Positions 42,697 through 51,508 of a DNA stretch of 64,000 bases are shown here, one piece after another. The position numbers and the translations under genes were made by a program. The notes beneath the pieces were generated by a model. That model did not search any database and was not told the DNA's origin. It saw nothing but the letters and a program-made list of their open reading frames with translations. Numbering within the stretch: the first letter of the stretch is position 1; the number at the start of each line of letters is the position of its first letter. Origin of the DNA: a bacterium (GTDB lineage Bacteria; Myxococcota_A; Bradymonadia; Bradymonadales; Bradymonadaceae); contig JAUIBR010000032.1 of assembly GCA_030427705.1 (NCBI GenBank), positions 1-64,000 of the forward strand, in the 5' to 3' direction.

Positions 42697-44271
42697 ATGG
42701 CGCTACTTTACCGCTCATTGCGAGAGTTGCTGCGGTTTGGCGTCGATCTGTACTTCATCGATGTGCAGACGACGGGCAAACAGAATATCCCGTCTGACGG
42801 GCCCATGATCTTTGCGGCAAATCACCCAAACTCGATCATGGATACGGTCGTTCTAGGTACACGAACCGACCGAATGATCTCGTACATGGCGCGAAGCGGA
42901 TTGTTCGATAACCCGCTTGTAGCTTTCGTCTTCAACCGTACCGGTGTGATTCCGGTTTATAAGAAACCCGGGGAGGGGGCGTCGAACGAAGACAGTTTTC
43001 GGCGTGCCTACGAAGTGTTGGAAGAGGGCGGATGTATCGGCATCTTTCCTGAAGGCCGAAACTCGATGGAGCGGCAGGTTCTGGAAATTAAGACAGGCAC
43101 TGCCAGAATCGCGCTAGGCGCCGTAAAACGGTGCGATTACGAGCTTCCCGTAAAAATTGTGCCGGTTGGGTTAAATTTTGAAAATCGGGACAAATTCTTC
43201 TCGCGGGTGCTCGTGCGGTTCGGTGAACCCATCGATGTTCGGAAGTGGGCCGATGCCCATAAAGAGGACGAACGAGCTGCTTGCCGCGACCTAACGCTGG
43301 CCATCGAAAACGGAATCCGAACGGCAGCGACGCATATTGAGGGATTCCGGGTTCTGGACCTGGTCAAGGACGTTGCCGAAATCTACGGGCGTGACCTGAT
43401 GGCTACGGTCATCGATGAGCGTGAGAACGAGAAACGTTCGCATTCGTCGACGTTTGATGAACTTCGAATCGACAGCGACGAGGAATGGAGCGACGACCCC
43501 ATCGTCGCCGACATCATGTCGGCAGATGAAGGGCGGAGCATCCGAAAGTGGCTAATGGACGAGGTGAAGTCCACAACCGCGCGCAGCTATGAAGATCTGG
43601 ACGAGCAGTTCTGGATGCTGGAGCGCATCGCGCTTGCGCTGCGCTATTTTCAGGCCACGGACCCGGAATTGGTCAACCGGATGAAAGCCAAAGTCTGGCT
43701 CTATAAAGACCACCTGCGTCAGGTTCGTTTGCGCAGCGACTTTTTGGACCGCCCCCCCGAGACGTTGTCGTTTCGTAAAGAGGCGATGAAGTTCACGGTG
43801 TATGCGATCAGTTTTGGGCTGCCAGCCCTCTACGGCTTTCTGCACAATATCCTGCCGTGGATTTTGACGGGAGCCGCGGCGTCACGGGCTCCGGATGAAG
43901 CGATGCGGGCCTTCACGGGTTTGTTGGCCGGTTTGGTCATCTATGGTGGCTGGTACGGGCTGTTGGTGACCTTGATGTACGGAGCCTCTGGCAGTTACTT
44001 GCTGGCCGGCGTCTACGCAGCATCACTGCCGATCAGCGGGTTCTTCGCCTTGCGATACGCGAGTGAGTTAGGCCGATATCGAAGCCGAATCTTGACCCGT
44101 ACGTTGTTCCAAACAGAGCGCCGCCTGATTCGACAACTTCAGGCTGAACGAGCCGAGCTCATCGAGACGTTCGATATTCTTCGTAAGCAGTTCTTGCAGG
44201 CTGAAGAGGCTGGGCTGGTGGATTCACTGGATGACGGCCACCCACTCAAGACAATGTCCGAAGAAGAGTAG
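42697..44271 (+). CDS. Glycerol-3-phosphate/1-acylglycerol-3-phosphate acyltransferase-like membrane protein
   Basis: The ATG at 42697 (AAGG just upstream) gives 524 residues. The PlsC-like domain has AANHPNSIMD near residue 49 (H-x5-D rather than the usual H-x4-D, as in the Gpt2/Sct1 group) and GIFPEGRNS near 122. The next 200 residues are helical and charged, and residues 370-470 hold three or four membrane helices, with a final coiled coil. It probably acylates lysophospholipid or glycerol-phosphate at the inner membrane. Divergence from the metallophosphoesterase suggests a common lipid context. The long C-terminal half is not in standard PlsC. Confidence 0.85.
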   Translation: MALLYRSLRELLRFGVDLYFIDVQTTGKQNIPSDGPMIFAANHPNSIMDTVVLGTRTDRMISYMARSGLFDNPLVAFVFNRTGVIPVYKKPGEGASNEDSFRRAYEVLEEGGCIGIFPEGRNSMERQVLEIKTGTARIALGAVKRCDYELPVKIVPVGLNFENRDKFFSRVLVRFGEPIDVRKWADAHKEDERAACRDLTLAIENGIRTAATHIEGFRVLDLVKDVAEIYGRDLMATVIDERENEKRSHSSTFDELRIDSDEEWSDDPIVADIMSADEGRSIRKWLMDEVKSTTARSYEDLDEQFWMLERIALALRYFQATDPELVNRMKAKVWLYKDHLRQVRLRSDFLDRPPETLSFRKEAMKFTVYAISFGLPALYGFLHNILPWILTGAAASRAPDEAMRAFTGLLAGLVIYGGWYGLLVTLMYGASGSYLLAGVYAASLPISGFFALRYASELGRYRSRILTRTLFQTERRLIRQLQAERAELIETFDILRKQFLQAEEAGLVDSLDDGHPLKTMSEEE

Positions 44272-44324
44272 CTGTTTTGTGCTGGCTGCGTTGCAGCGGG
44301 CTGCGGTGCGCCTGCTGCCTTGCG

Positions 44325-46226
44325 CTACATTTCGTCGAGCACATTGATTCCGAGGACGTTTAGGCCTGTCTTCAAAACGTCGCCGACCGCTTTTGTCAGA
44401 AGCAGAGTACCGTCACGGCGGTTGGGATCGCCAATCTCCTTAATACGGTGGTCACCATCGTTGTACATCGTGCTGAACGCCTTACAGATTCGGAACAGCT
44501 GTTCGGTCAGCTTGCTTGGGTCCAACAAGCGCTGCGCGACGTCCACCATGTGTGGCCATCGCTCCAGCTCTTTGATGACCTCCAACTCCAAGTCTGTCCC
44601 CAGCGCATTCAATGCGCCTTCACTCGACTCTGGCCAACCTTCGAACATGCGTCCGATCGACTGGATTCGAGCATAGCTGTACATGCAGTACGGGCCGGTT
44701 CGTCCTTCAAATGCGATGGACTTGGCCGGGTCAAAGTGGACGGTCGTCTTCGGGTTAAAGTCGAGCACGTAGTACTTGAGCGCGCCCAGGCCGATGGCTT
44801 CGGCGCGTTTGGCGACCTCATCATCGCTGAGGTCTGGGTACCGCTCGCGGATTCCTTCGTCTGCCAGCTCAACCATAGCCGCCATTAGATCGTCGGCATC
44901 GACGACCTTGCCTTCGCGGCTCTTCATCTTGCCTTCCGGCAAGAGCACCATGCCGTAGCTGAGGTGTTCCAGATGGCCATCAAGTCGCTCGTCCAGCAAG
45001 GCGAGCAGCTTGAAGAGGACCTGGAAGTGGTAGTTCTGCTCGTCACCGACGACGTAGATCATATTGTCGATGTCGAACTCTTCGAAGCGTTTGAGGGCCG
45101 TGCCCAAATCCTGAGTTGTGTAGACGGACGTTCCGTCGCGTCGCAGCAGGACCTTCTGGGTGTCGAGTCCGACCTGGTTCATGTCGCAGACGACCGCGCC
45201 ATCATCAAGCTTCTGGAACTTTCCTTCCTCCAAACCCTTCAGGACAACATCTTTGCCTAGTAGGTAGGTCTCGCTTTCGTAGTAGACCTTCTCGAATTCG
45301 ACGCCGAGTCGTGCATACGTCTCGTCGAAGCCGTCGAAGACCCATTGGTTCATCTTCTTCCAGAGTGCGACGACCTCTTCGTCGCCAGCTTCCCACTTGC
45401 GCAGCATCTCTTTTGTGGCTGCGCCAAGTTCGCTGTCTTTGTTGAAGAACGTGTCCTCGTACGCTTTCGAGAATGGTTGAATCAACTCGGCGTCAGACTT
45501 GCCATCGATGTCATCTTGCTCGGCTTTCCAAGCGCCCAAGGCATCGTTCTTTGCGTCTGATGCGAGCCACTCTCCGTATTCGATTGAGAGCTCTTTCGAA
45601 AACCGCACGTAGTATTTGCCGACCAGGTGGTCGCCCTTCATGCCCGAGGACTCAGGGGTTTCGCCTTCGCCAAATCGCTCGTACGCGAGCATGGATTTGC
45701 AGATGTGAATGCCGCGGTCGTTGATGAGGTTGACGCGCGTGACATCGTGCCCGGCGAACTTCAAAATGCTGCTGACCGAGGCACCCAGAAGGTTGTTTCG
45801 AACGTGTCCAAGGTGTTGCGGTTTGTTGGTGTTTGGCGCGGAGTACTCGACCATCCACTTGGACGGTTCGGTGACCACGCCTTCGCCAAACGCCTCGCTG
45901 GTCAGGATATCGCGCAACACCACAGCGGCCCGCTTGGCCTTGTCGAACTTAAGGTTCACATAGGGCCCAACCGGATTGACCTCAGAAATAATGTCATCAT
46001 CTGACAGATTTTCTTTGATGATTTCGACAACATTTTGCGCAATCAACGGTGGGGCCTTGCGCAAGGTTTTGGCGAGCGCAAAGCATGGGAATCCAACGTC
46101 ACCCATGTCCTTGTTGGGAGCGTCGGCCACCGCAATGCCTGCAATGGTTTCGTCGTCAGCACCCAGCTGGCTGAGCGCGATTTGCTTCAATTCATCAATT
46201 CGTTTTTCGATATCTGCGACTTTCAT
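44325..46226 (-). CDS. argS: Arginine--tRNA ligase
   Basis: Starting at ATG 46226, the 633-residue class I synthetase has an N-terminal ArgRS-specific domain and the HIGH motif as HLGH at residues 138-141 (KPQHLGHVRNN). The second signature is GKMKSREGKVV. The DALR anticodon-binding domain is at the C-terminus, ending in NVLGINVLDEM. It charges tRNA-Arg in the cytoplasm and is essential. A GTG one codon earlier could also serve as start. It is a single gene, bounded by the acyltransferase gene (convergent) and a divergent, repeat-filled space. Confidence 0.95.
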   Translation of the reverse strand: MKVADIEKRIDELKQIALSQLGADDETIAGIAVADAPNKDMGDVGFPCFALAKTLRKAPPLIAQNVVEIIKENLSDDDIISEVNPVGPYVNLKFDKAKRAAVVLRDILTSEAFGEGVVTEPSKWMVEYSAPNTNKPQHLGHVRNNLLGASVSSILKFAGHDVTRVNLINDRGIHICKSMLAYERFGEGETPESSGMKGDHLVGKYYVRFSKELSIEYGEWLASDAKNDALGAWKAEQDDIDGKSDAELIQPFSKAYEDTFFNKDSELGAATKEMLRKWEAGDEEVVALWKKMNQWVFDGFDETYARLGVEFEKVYYESETYLLGKDVVLKGLEEGKFQKLDDGAVVCDMNQVGLDTQKVLLRRDGTSVYTTQDLGTALKRFEEFDIDNMIYVVGDEQNYHFQVLFKLLALLDERLDGHLEHLSYGMVLLPEGKMKSREGKVVDADDLMAAMVELADEGIRERYPDLSDDEVAKRAEAIGLGALKYYVLDFNPKTTVHFDPAKSIAFEGRTGPYCMYSYARIQSIGRMFEGWPESSEGALNALGTDLELEVIKELERWPHMVDVAQRLLDPSKLTEQLFRICKAFSTMYNDGDHRIKEIGDPNRRDGTLLLTKAVGDVLKTGLNVLGINVLDEM

Positions 46227-46287
46227 CACGCATTCTCAACATCAGAAGACGCGCCCCTTATAGAGGTTTCCCCGCCTATGGTCCACT

Positions 46288-46438
46288 GTTGAGCTCGCAT
46301 TCGCTCGCGGCGGTTGAGCTCGGCTTTGCCTCGCGGCTCCAAGCTCGCTTTCGCTCGCGGCTCCAAGCTCGCTCTCGCTCGCGGCTCCAAGCTCGCATGC
46401 GCTCGCGGCTCTGGAGCTCGCTCTCGCTCGCGGCTGCC
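46288..46438 (+). repeat. Tandem repeat array, type A (six 24-26-nt units)
   Basis: Six units with a common TC-GCTCGCGGC end and a variable start (GTTGAGCTCGCATTC, GGTTGAGCTCGGCTTTGCC, TCCAAGCTCGCTTTCG and so on) cover the region before argS. The units are GC-rich and have no conserved reading frame function. Confidence 0.75.
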
Positions 46439-46591
46439 GCACCGCAGGTGCTCAATCGCCGCACCGCAGGTGCTCACTAGCCGCACCGCAGGTGCTCACT
46501 AGCCGCGCCGAAGGCGCTCAATCGCCGCACCGCAGGTGCTCACTAGCCGCGCCGAAGGCGCTCAATCGCCGCACCGCAGGTGCTCTTCACG
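46439..46591 (+). repeat. Tandem array, type B (seven 22-nt hairpin units with compensatory changes)
   Basis: Units start at 46439, 46461, 46483, 46505, 46527, 46549 and 46571. Each starts with a 5-bp stem and 3-nt loop: GCACC-GCA-GGTGC in five, GCGCC-GAA-GGCGC in two (46505, 46549). The spacer is TCAATCGCC or TCACTAGCC. The A-T pair becoming a G-C pair keeps the stem intact. The array lies between argS and the amidohydrolase gene. Confidence 0.85.
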
Positions 46592-46651
46592 AGACATGGC
46601 ACACAATCCGTGATAGCGAAGTGCCTCGTTAAAAAGCCTGAAAGGTCAGTG

Positions 46652-48079
46652 ATGTTAAGAAGATTCCTGATTTGCTTCGCGCTCGTTGCAGCTGGCTGCA
46701 GCGGAACTGCCGAAGAGCAAAAGAAAGAAGACCCCAAACCGGTCGATTACACTTACGCCCCGCAGGACGAGTATCGGTCCCGCAATCTGGTTCCAACAAA
46801 GTCCGCGCCTGAAAACGTTTTGATTAAGGACGCGACGATCATGACCGCCACAGGCGAGTTGATCGAAGACGGGGACATCTGGCTGCGTGAAGGCAAGATC
46901 GTTGCGATAGGCGTCGAGCTCGATGCTGTTGAGGCAACCGTGGTCGACGCCAAGGGCAAGTTCGTGACGCCTGGAATCATCGATACCCACAGTCATCTCG
47001 GCGTTTATCCGACACCTGGCGTTCGCGCGCACGCGGACGGTAATGAGGCGACGTCTCCAACACGAGCCGACGTCGATGCAATCCATAGTGTCTGGCCACA
47101 GGACCCAGGTTTCTACACGGCGCTTCAAGGCGGGATCACATCGCTTCAGATTCTTCCTGGAAGCGCAAATCTCATCGGCGGAAGCACTGTGACGTTGCAG
47201 ATGCACCCGGGAGTTTCGTCGAGAGCGATGCTGTTCGAAGGCGCACCACGTGGCATCAAGATGGCGTGCGGGGAAAACCCCAAGCGTGTCTATGGGAACA
47301 AAGGTGGTCCATCGACTCGGATGGGTAATATGGCCGGATTCCGCAAGGCGTTCCAAGGTGCCAAGGAGGCATTGGACGGCTACGAACGTCACGCAAAAAA
47401 TGTAGGAAAGGCGAAAGCTGAAGAGGGTGCGGATACGCCGCCCGATCCCAAGCGCAGCCGTGCGAATGAGACTCTGATGGCTGTGCTCGAGGGCAAGACT
47501 CTGGTCCACGTCCACTGTTACCGCGCCGATGAAATGGTGCAGATTCTAGAGCTCGCCGACGAATACGGGTTTCGCATCCGGTCGTTCCACCATGCAGTCG
47601 AGGCCTACAAGATTCGCGACGTGCTCGCCAAATGGGACGTCAGCGTGTCGACATGGGCGGACTGGTGGGGCTTTAAGATTGAGGCTCATGACGCCATCGT
47701 CGAGAACGCCGGACTTCTTCAAGAGGCTGGCGTTCGCGCGATTATCCACTCCGATTCGGCGACTGGGATTCAAAGATTGAATCAAGAAGCGGCGAAGGCG
47801 TTCTACCAGGCGAAGGCCAGCGGTCTGAAAGTGACCGAGAACGACGCGCTGCGATGGATTACCGCGAATCCCGCATGGGCACTGGGAGTCAGCGATGTGA
47901 CTGGAACATTAGACGAGGGCAAACGAGCCGACGTAGTCGTCTGGTCGGCCCACCCGTTTAGCGTCTACGCCAAGGCCGAGAAGGTCTGGGTCGAAGGCGT
48001 TCGCGAGTTCGACATCGAGAAGGGCGCCCCCGAATGGAGCGACTTCAAGGTGTATCAGGTACCGGAGGCAGTCCGATGA
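46652..48079 (+). CDS. Amidohydrolase-family lipoprotein
   Basis: The ATG at 46652 (AAAGG upstream) gives 475 residues with a lipoprotein signal ending AAGC. The metal-binding HxH appears in IIDTHSHLG near residue 111. Later ligands include HCYRADE (near residue 287), SFHHAVE and IIHSDSA. The C-terminal segment VTGTLDEGKRADVVVWSA is typical of dihydroorotase/imidazolonepropionase-like enzymes. It hydrolyses amide or ring bonds in the periplasm; the substrate is unknown. The following gene overlaps by ATGA and is also amidohydrolase-like but lacks the HxH motif. The two probably work as a pair. Confidence 0.88.
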   Translation: MLRRFLICFALVAAGCSGTAEEQKKEDPKPVDYTYAPQDEYRSRNLVPTKSAPENVLIKDATIMTATGELIEDGDIWLREGKIVAIGVELDAVEATVVDAKGKFVTPGIIDTHSHLGVYPTPGVRAHADGNEATSPTRADVDAIHSVWPQDPGFYTALQGGITSLQILPGSANLIGGSTVTLQMHPGVSSRAMLFEGAPRGIKMACGENPKRVYGNKGGPSTRMGNMAGFRKAFQGAKEALDGYERHAKNVGKAKAEEGADTPPDPKRSRANETLMAVLEGKTLVHVHCYRADEMVQILELADEYGFRIRSFHHAVEAYKIRDVLAKWDVSVSTWADWWGFKIEAHDAIVENAGLLQEAGVRAIIHSDSATGIQRLNQEAAKAFYQAKASGLKVTENDALRWITANPAWALGVSDVTGTLDEGKRADVVVWSAHPFSVYAKAEKVWVEGVREFDIEKGAPEWSDFKVYQVPEAVR

Positions 48080-49413
48080 AAAAGCTGATTTTGACAGTAT
48101 TGCTCACGCTCATCGCGACGCCGGCCAGCGCTCAGTTCGTGCTGAAGGGCGGCGAAATCCACACCGTCAGCGGTGAGGTCATTCCGAAGGGCTCGGTGCT
48201 CATCGGCAAAGACGGCAAGATTGAAGCCGTCGACAAAGTCGTCCTGTCACCACCTGGTTATGAGGTCGTAAACTGCGAGGGCAAGGTCATCACTCCAGGC
48301 CTGATCGATATCAACACCTCGCTTGGGCTTGGCGATATCTGGGCGGTGCGCAACAGCGTCGATGGTGATGGCGGAACCGAGAACGACAAGATTCGCAGTG
48401 CATTTCGTGCCGCGGATGCGTTGAACCCAAACAACGTGGCAATCCCGATTACACGCACTGGTGGCGTGACTTCGATTGTCGCGGTTCCCTGGGGCGGTCT
48501 GGTGTCGGGCCAGGGGGCGTGGGTGGACCTTGGCGGCGAGAACATGTTCTCCACTCTGGTCGACCCCTATGTTGTGATGTCGATGCACCTGGGCGAGAGC
48601 GGCTCAAACGCTGCTGGAGGCTCGCGTGGACTTGCGATGCTTCGGCTGCGTGAGCTGTACGACGACGTCGCGTTCTTCAAACAAAACGCGCGAAACTTCG
48701 ACCAGAACCGCAGCAGGACTTTGGCGGCGAGTCGCCTGGACCTTGTCGCGCTTCAAGACACCGTGGGTGGTGCAAAGCCGGTGTTTATCGAGGCCCAACG
48801 TGCTTCCGATATCTTGGCTGCGCTTGAGTTCGCAAAGGCGCAGAAGCTCAAGCCGGTCATCGTCGGTGGAGCTGAGGCGTGGATGGTCGCCGAACAGCTG
48901 AAAGAGGCGAACGTGCCGGTGATCCTTCACTCGATGTCGAACCTCCCATTCCGATTCGAGGCGCTCGGAAATCGGGGTGACGCGGTCGACGTGTTGCACC
49001 GCGCCGGCGTCAATGTCCTCTTGTCATCCTTCGAGAGCCACAACGTTCGAAATCTGCGCCAATACGCGGGTAACGCGGTTCGAACCGGTCTTCCACATGA
49101 CGTTGCGTTGAAGGCCATCACGTTGGGACCGGCAACTGCATTGGGCAAAGACAAGGACTACGGCAGCCTGGAAAAGGGCAAAATGGCAAATGTCGTCGTG
49201 TGGTCGGGCGATCCGTTTGAGCACTCGACTCGAGTTGAGCGGATGTTTATCGCTGGAAAGGACACGTCACTAGACAACCGGCAGCAGCGGCTCATGGAAA
49301 AGTACCGCAACTTGGACCGTCGCGCAGAGCCGGCCAAGCCTGGGTATGAGGTGGAAAACAAGACCGAGCGTGAGGGACCTGAGCCCACCACACTCGAAGC
49401 CAAGGTGCAATAA
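48076..49413 (+). CDS. Amidohydrolase-like protein lacking the HxH metal motif
   Basis: The ATG at 48076 overlaps the preceding stop (ATGA) and has GGAGG before it. The 445-residue product has a Sec signal MKKLILTVLLTLIATPASAQ. The usual D-x-H-x-H segment reads PGLIDINTSLGLG, so both His are replaced by Asn and Ser. Other fold features remain (ALGKDKDYGSLEKGKMANVVVWSGD). With the first metal site gone, it is probably a non-catalytic partner of the lipoprotein before it, or a differently built enzyme. Similar paired genes are known elsewhere. It overlaps the O-methyltransferase gene by one base. Confidence 0.85.
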   Translation: MKKLILTVLLTLIATPASAQFVLKGGEIHTVSGEVIPKGSVLIGKDGKIEAVDKVVLSPPGYEVVNCEGKVITPGLIDINTSLGLGDIWAVRNSVDGDGGTENDKIRSAFRAADALNPNNVAIPITRTGGVTSIVAVPWGGLVSGQGAWVDLGGENMFSTLVDPYVVMSMHLGESGSNAAGGSRGLAMLRLRELYDDVAFFKQNARNFDQNRSRTLAASRLDLVALQDTVGGAKPVFIEAQRASDILAALEFAKAQKLKPVIVGGAEAWMVAEQLKEANVPVILHSMSNLPFRFEALGNRGDAVDVLHRAGVNVLLSSFESHNVRNLRQYAGNAVRTGLPHDVALKAITLGPATALGKDKDYGSLEKGKMANVVVWSGDPFEHSTRVERMFIAGKDTSLDNRQQRLMEKYRNLDRRAEPAKPGYEVENKTEREGPEPTTLEAKVQ

Positions 49414-50075
49414 TGTCGAGCGCATCACTCGGTCTTGGAGAAGACCTTCGAAACTACCTGTTGCAAGTTGGTGTTCGGGAAAATGAACACTTGGCTGCAC
49501 TGCGCGAAGCAACCATGAGCCACGAGTGGGCAGTCATGCAGATTTCGCCGGAGCAGGGCGCCTTGATGCAGATGTTGGTCAAGCTCATTGGCGCAAAGCG
49601 ATGCATCGAGATCGGCACGTTCACCGGTTACAGCGCGCTCGCCGTTGCGCAGGCATTGCCGCACGACGGGTATTTGTTGGCTTGCGATATCAATGATGAC
49701 TACACGCGAATCGGCGAGCCGTTTTGGACCGCTGCTGGGGTGCGAAGCCGGATTGACCTGCAGCTGATGCCGGCCTTGAAGACGTTGGATGCAAAGCTCG
49801 AAGACGGCCAAGCAGGCACGTTCGACTTTGCCTTCATCGATGCCGACAAAGCGAACTACCCCATGTACTACGAGCGTTGTCTCAAGCTGCTCCGTGTCGG
49901 AGGTCTCATTGCCATCGACAACGTGTTGTGGGGCGGTGACGTCATCGATGAGTCTAACCAGGACCCGGAGACGTTGGGCATTCGCGCGGTTAATGAACTG
50001 GTTGCCAACGACGACCGCGTCGAAATCAGCATGATTCCAGTTGGTGATGGGCTGACGCTAGCCCGGAAGCTCTAG
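49413..50075 (+). CDS. O-methyltransferase, class I SAM-dependent (CCoAOMT-like)
   Basis: This 220-residue protein has the SAM motif CIEIGTFTGYSALAVA near residue 61 and DFAFIDADKANYPMYY near 135. The metal and substrate segment LIAIDNVLWGGDV is also there. It fits the caffeoyl-CoA O-methyltransferase-like family, which methylates catechol-type hydroxyls using a divalent metal. The substrate in bacteria is usually unknown. The start overlaps the stop of the amidohydrolase-like gene by one base (TAATG), so the three genes from 46652 form an operon. The reading frame ends in the space before repeat copy B. Confidence 0.9.
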   Translation: MSSASLGLGEDLRNYLLQVGVRENEHLAALREATMSHEWAVMQISPEQGALMQMLVKLIGAKRCIEIGTFTGYSALAVAQALPHDGYLLACDINDDYTRIGEPFWTAAGVRSRIDLQLMPALKTLDAKLEDGQAGTFDFAFIDADKANYPMYYERCLKLLRVGGLIAIDNVLWGGDVIDESNQDPETLGIRAVNELVANDDRVEISMIPVGDGLTLARKL

Positions 50076-50212
50076 AGCTCCCATTCCCACCGAGGACCCA
50101 CACGGGGTTTGGTGGTTTTTGGCTTCGCTTCGAGTCGGGCGATATCCGCTTTGGCCGCAGTCGATTCACTCGTTTGGCAGAAGCCAAACTCCGTTCACGA
50201 AGCGTCCACGCG

Positions 50213-50435
50213 GACATCACACCGCCTCTTGCTGCCGCCTGACCGACGCTACGGTTCCTACGCCTGACGGCGTGGAACTTTCACTCTAGCCCTGTTGCAT
50301 TGCTTAGAATGCCGAGCCGCCACCGAATGACGACAAAGAAATCTCGGTGGGGCCTCACGGATCTCGGTTCCCCTCGGTGGCCAAAATGCACAGTCCACAA
50401 CAACCACGGTCGCTGCGCGCGCGAAGACGCCCACC
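50213..50435 (+). repeat. Dispersed intergenic repeat, copy B
   Basis: Block 1 is 50213-50285 and block 2 is 50332-50435, homologous to copy A at 16.8 kb (about 88% in block 1). It keeps the hairpin ACGCC-TGAC-GGCGT. The spacer between blocks is unrelated. A separate hairpin TTTGGC-AGAA-GCCAAA stands before it at 50173-50188. The element lies just downstream of the minus-strand E2-like gene. From 50076 to 50172 nothing else is seen. Confidence 0.8.
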
Positions 50436-50472
50436 ATGATCACAAATGAAACCACAGCCAAAGCAACCCAGT

Positions 50473-51315
50473 TCAGGAACCCGCGGTAACCGCATGTTCC
50501 GCAGGCAATTCGCCCAAGCCTGCGCCAGCTTCAGGGTCGACCGAGAACGGGTCTTCGATGGTCTGTTTGAATGCCTTGGCCAACGTCGATAGCTGAGCAC
50601 CATCGATGAAGCGGTGGTCAATAGTGGCAGTTACTGTCATGGTTGGGCGTACTTGGACTTCGCCGTCTACGACGACCGGGTTGTCTTTGACGGCACCGAC
50701 CAACACCAAAAGCGGAACACGCGCGAAGGGTGTGAATGGGGCAAAACCCTCGTCGAACCCCAGCATCCCGACGCTTGTGATGACGCAGGAACCAAAGGCA
50801 TGGCGCTCGACACCCAGTGCTTTGAAGTTCATGCCCAGCGCGCCTGCGAGCCAGCCGGTAAAACTGAGAACTGGCCGCAGTAAGAACCCCGGAATGAGTT
50901 TTACGGCCTGCATGCTCTTCTTAAAATCGACGTCCTCTCCGGACCGAATTCTGCCGGCGTATTCACGTAATTCGGCGGCAACTTCGGCGATATGCTTGCC
51001 CCCAACATCAGTAATCTTGGCTTTGGCCAGATCGCCGTCAGCGGCGACCAAGAATGTCACGTCGGCAGTTTCAAACGGGTAGAAACGCCCAAACAGGATC
51101 TTGCCATTAAGCCCGGGCGAAGCCTCCAGCCCGCGTGCGACGGCTTTTCCGACCAAATGCGTGATCGTGACCTTCTGTCCGGTGTTTTCGCGTACCGCGT
51201 CGAGGTACTTCTGCGCTTCACTAACATCGAGGGTGACTCGCCCGAAGATATTGCCTTCGGCCGGCGCTTTCCATGTCGCGATGGCGAGCTTGCGGCGGGT
51301 GGAGGTCATCTGCAT
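50473..51315 (-). CDS. Standalone 2-oxoacid-dehydrogenase E2-type acyltransferase domain
   Basis: The 280-residue product matches only the catalytic core of dihydrolipoamide acyltransferases: RRKLAIATWKAP at the start, FGSCVITSVGMLGFDEGFAP in the middle, and the active-site IDHRFIDGA near residue 235. There is no lipoyl domain and no E1/E3-binding domain. It cannot take part in a normal 2-oxoacid dehydrogenase complex and may be an acyltransferase of another kind. Similar lone cores are annotated in myxobacteria. The first three codons contain two possible ATG starts. Repeat copy B follows at its 3' side. Confidence 0.85.
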   Translation of the reverse strand: MQMTSTRRKLAIATWKAPAEGNIFGRVTLDVSEAQKYLDAVRENTGQKVTITHLVGKAVARGLEASPGLNGKILFGRFYPFETADVTFLVAADGDLAKAKITDVGGKHIAEVAAELREYAGRIRSGEDVDFKKSMQAVKLIPGFLLRPVLSFTGWLAGALGMNFKALGVERHAFGSCVITSVGMLGFDEGFAPFTPFARVPLLVLVGAVKDNPVVVDGEVQVRPTMTVTATIDHRFIDGAQLSTLAKAFKQTIEDPFSVDPEAGAGLGELPAEHAVTAGS

Positions 51316-51350
51316 TTGTGAGCCTTGGGGAGGCAGAGAGGCTCTCCAGC

Positions 51351-51488
51351 GAGACGTGGAGTCGCGAAGTCGCGGAGGGATCTCTGTTTAGGTTTGGAGA
51401 AGCGCTGCCTGTTCTGGGTGACACATAAGGTCATTTGTTTCAAAGAGTTTATCCCAGAAAACCCTCTGTGTCTCCGCGTCTCAGTCTC
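51351..51488 (+). repeat. Imperfect inverted repeat in the E2/SerA-like gap
   Basis: The segment 51351-51379 (GAGACGTGGAGTCGCGAAGT...) reads on the other strand CCCTCCGCGACTTCGCGACT, similar to 51462-51488 (CCCTCTGTGTCTCCGCGTCT). The arms flank about 80 bp. It is of the same intergenic palindromic style as 6450-6722. No coding frame of note lies in 51316-51508. Confidence 0.45.
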
Positions 51489-51508
51489 AATTGAGACCTC
51501 CGCGCCTC

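Noticed and set aside
46288-46591. Possible CRISPR array
   Set aside because: The units are 22-26 nt in direct tandem with short near-identical spacers; there are no unique spacers and no cas genes.
50258-50461. Possible small gene with peptide FWPPRGTEIREAPPR, also seen at copy A
   Set aside because: The shared peptide is explained by the nucleotide repeat; the two frames differ in length and start, and no ribosome site is present.
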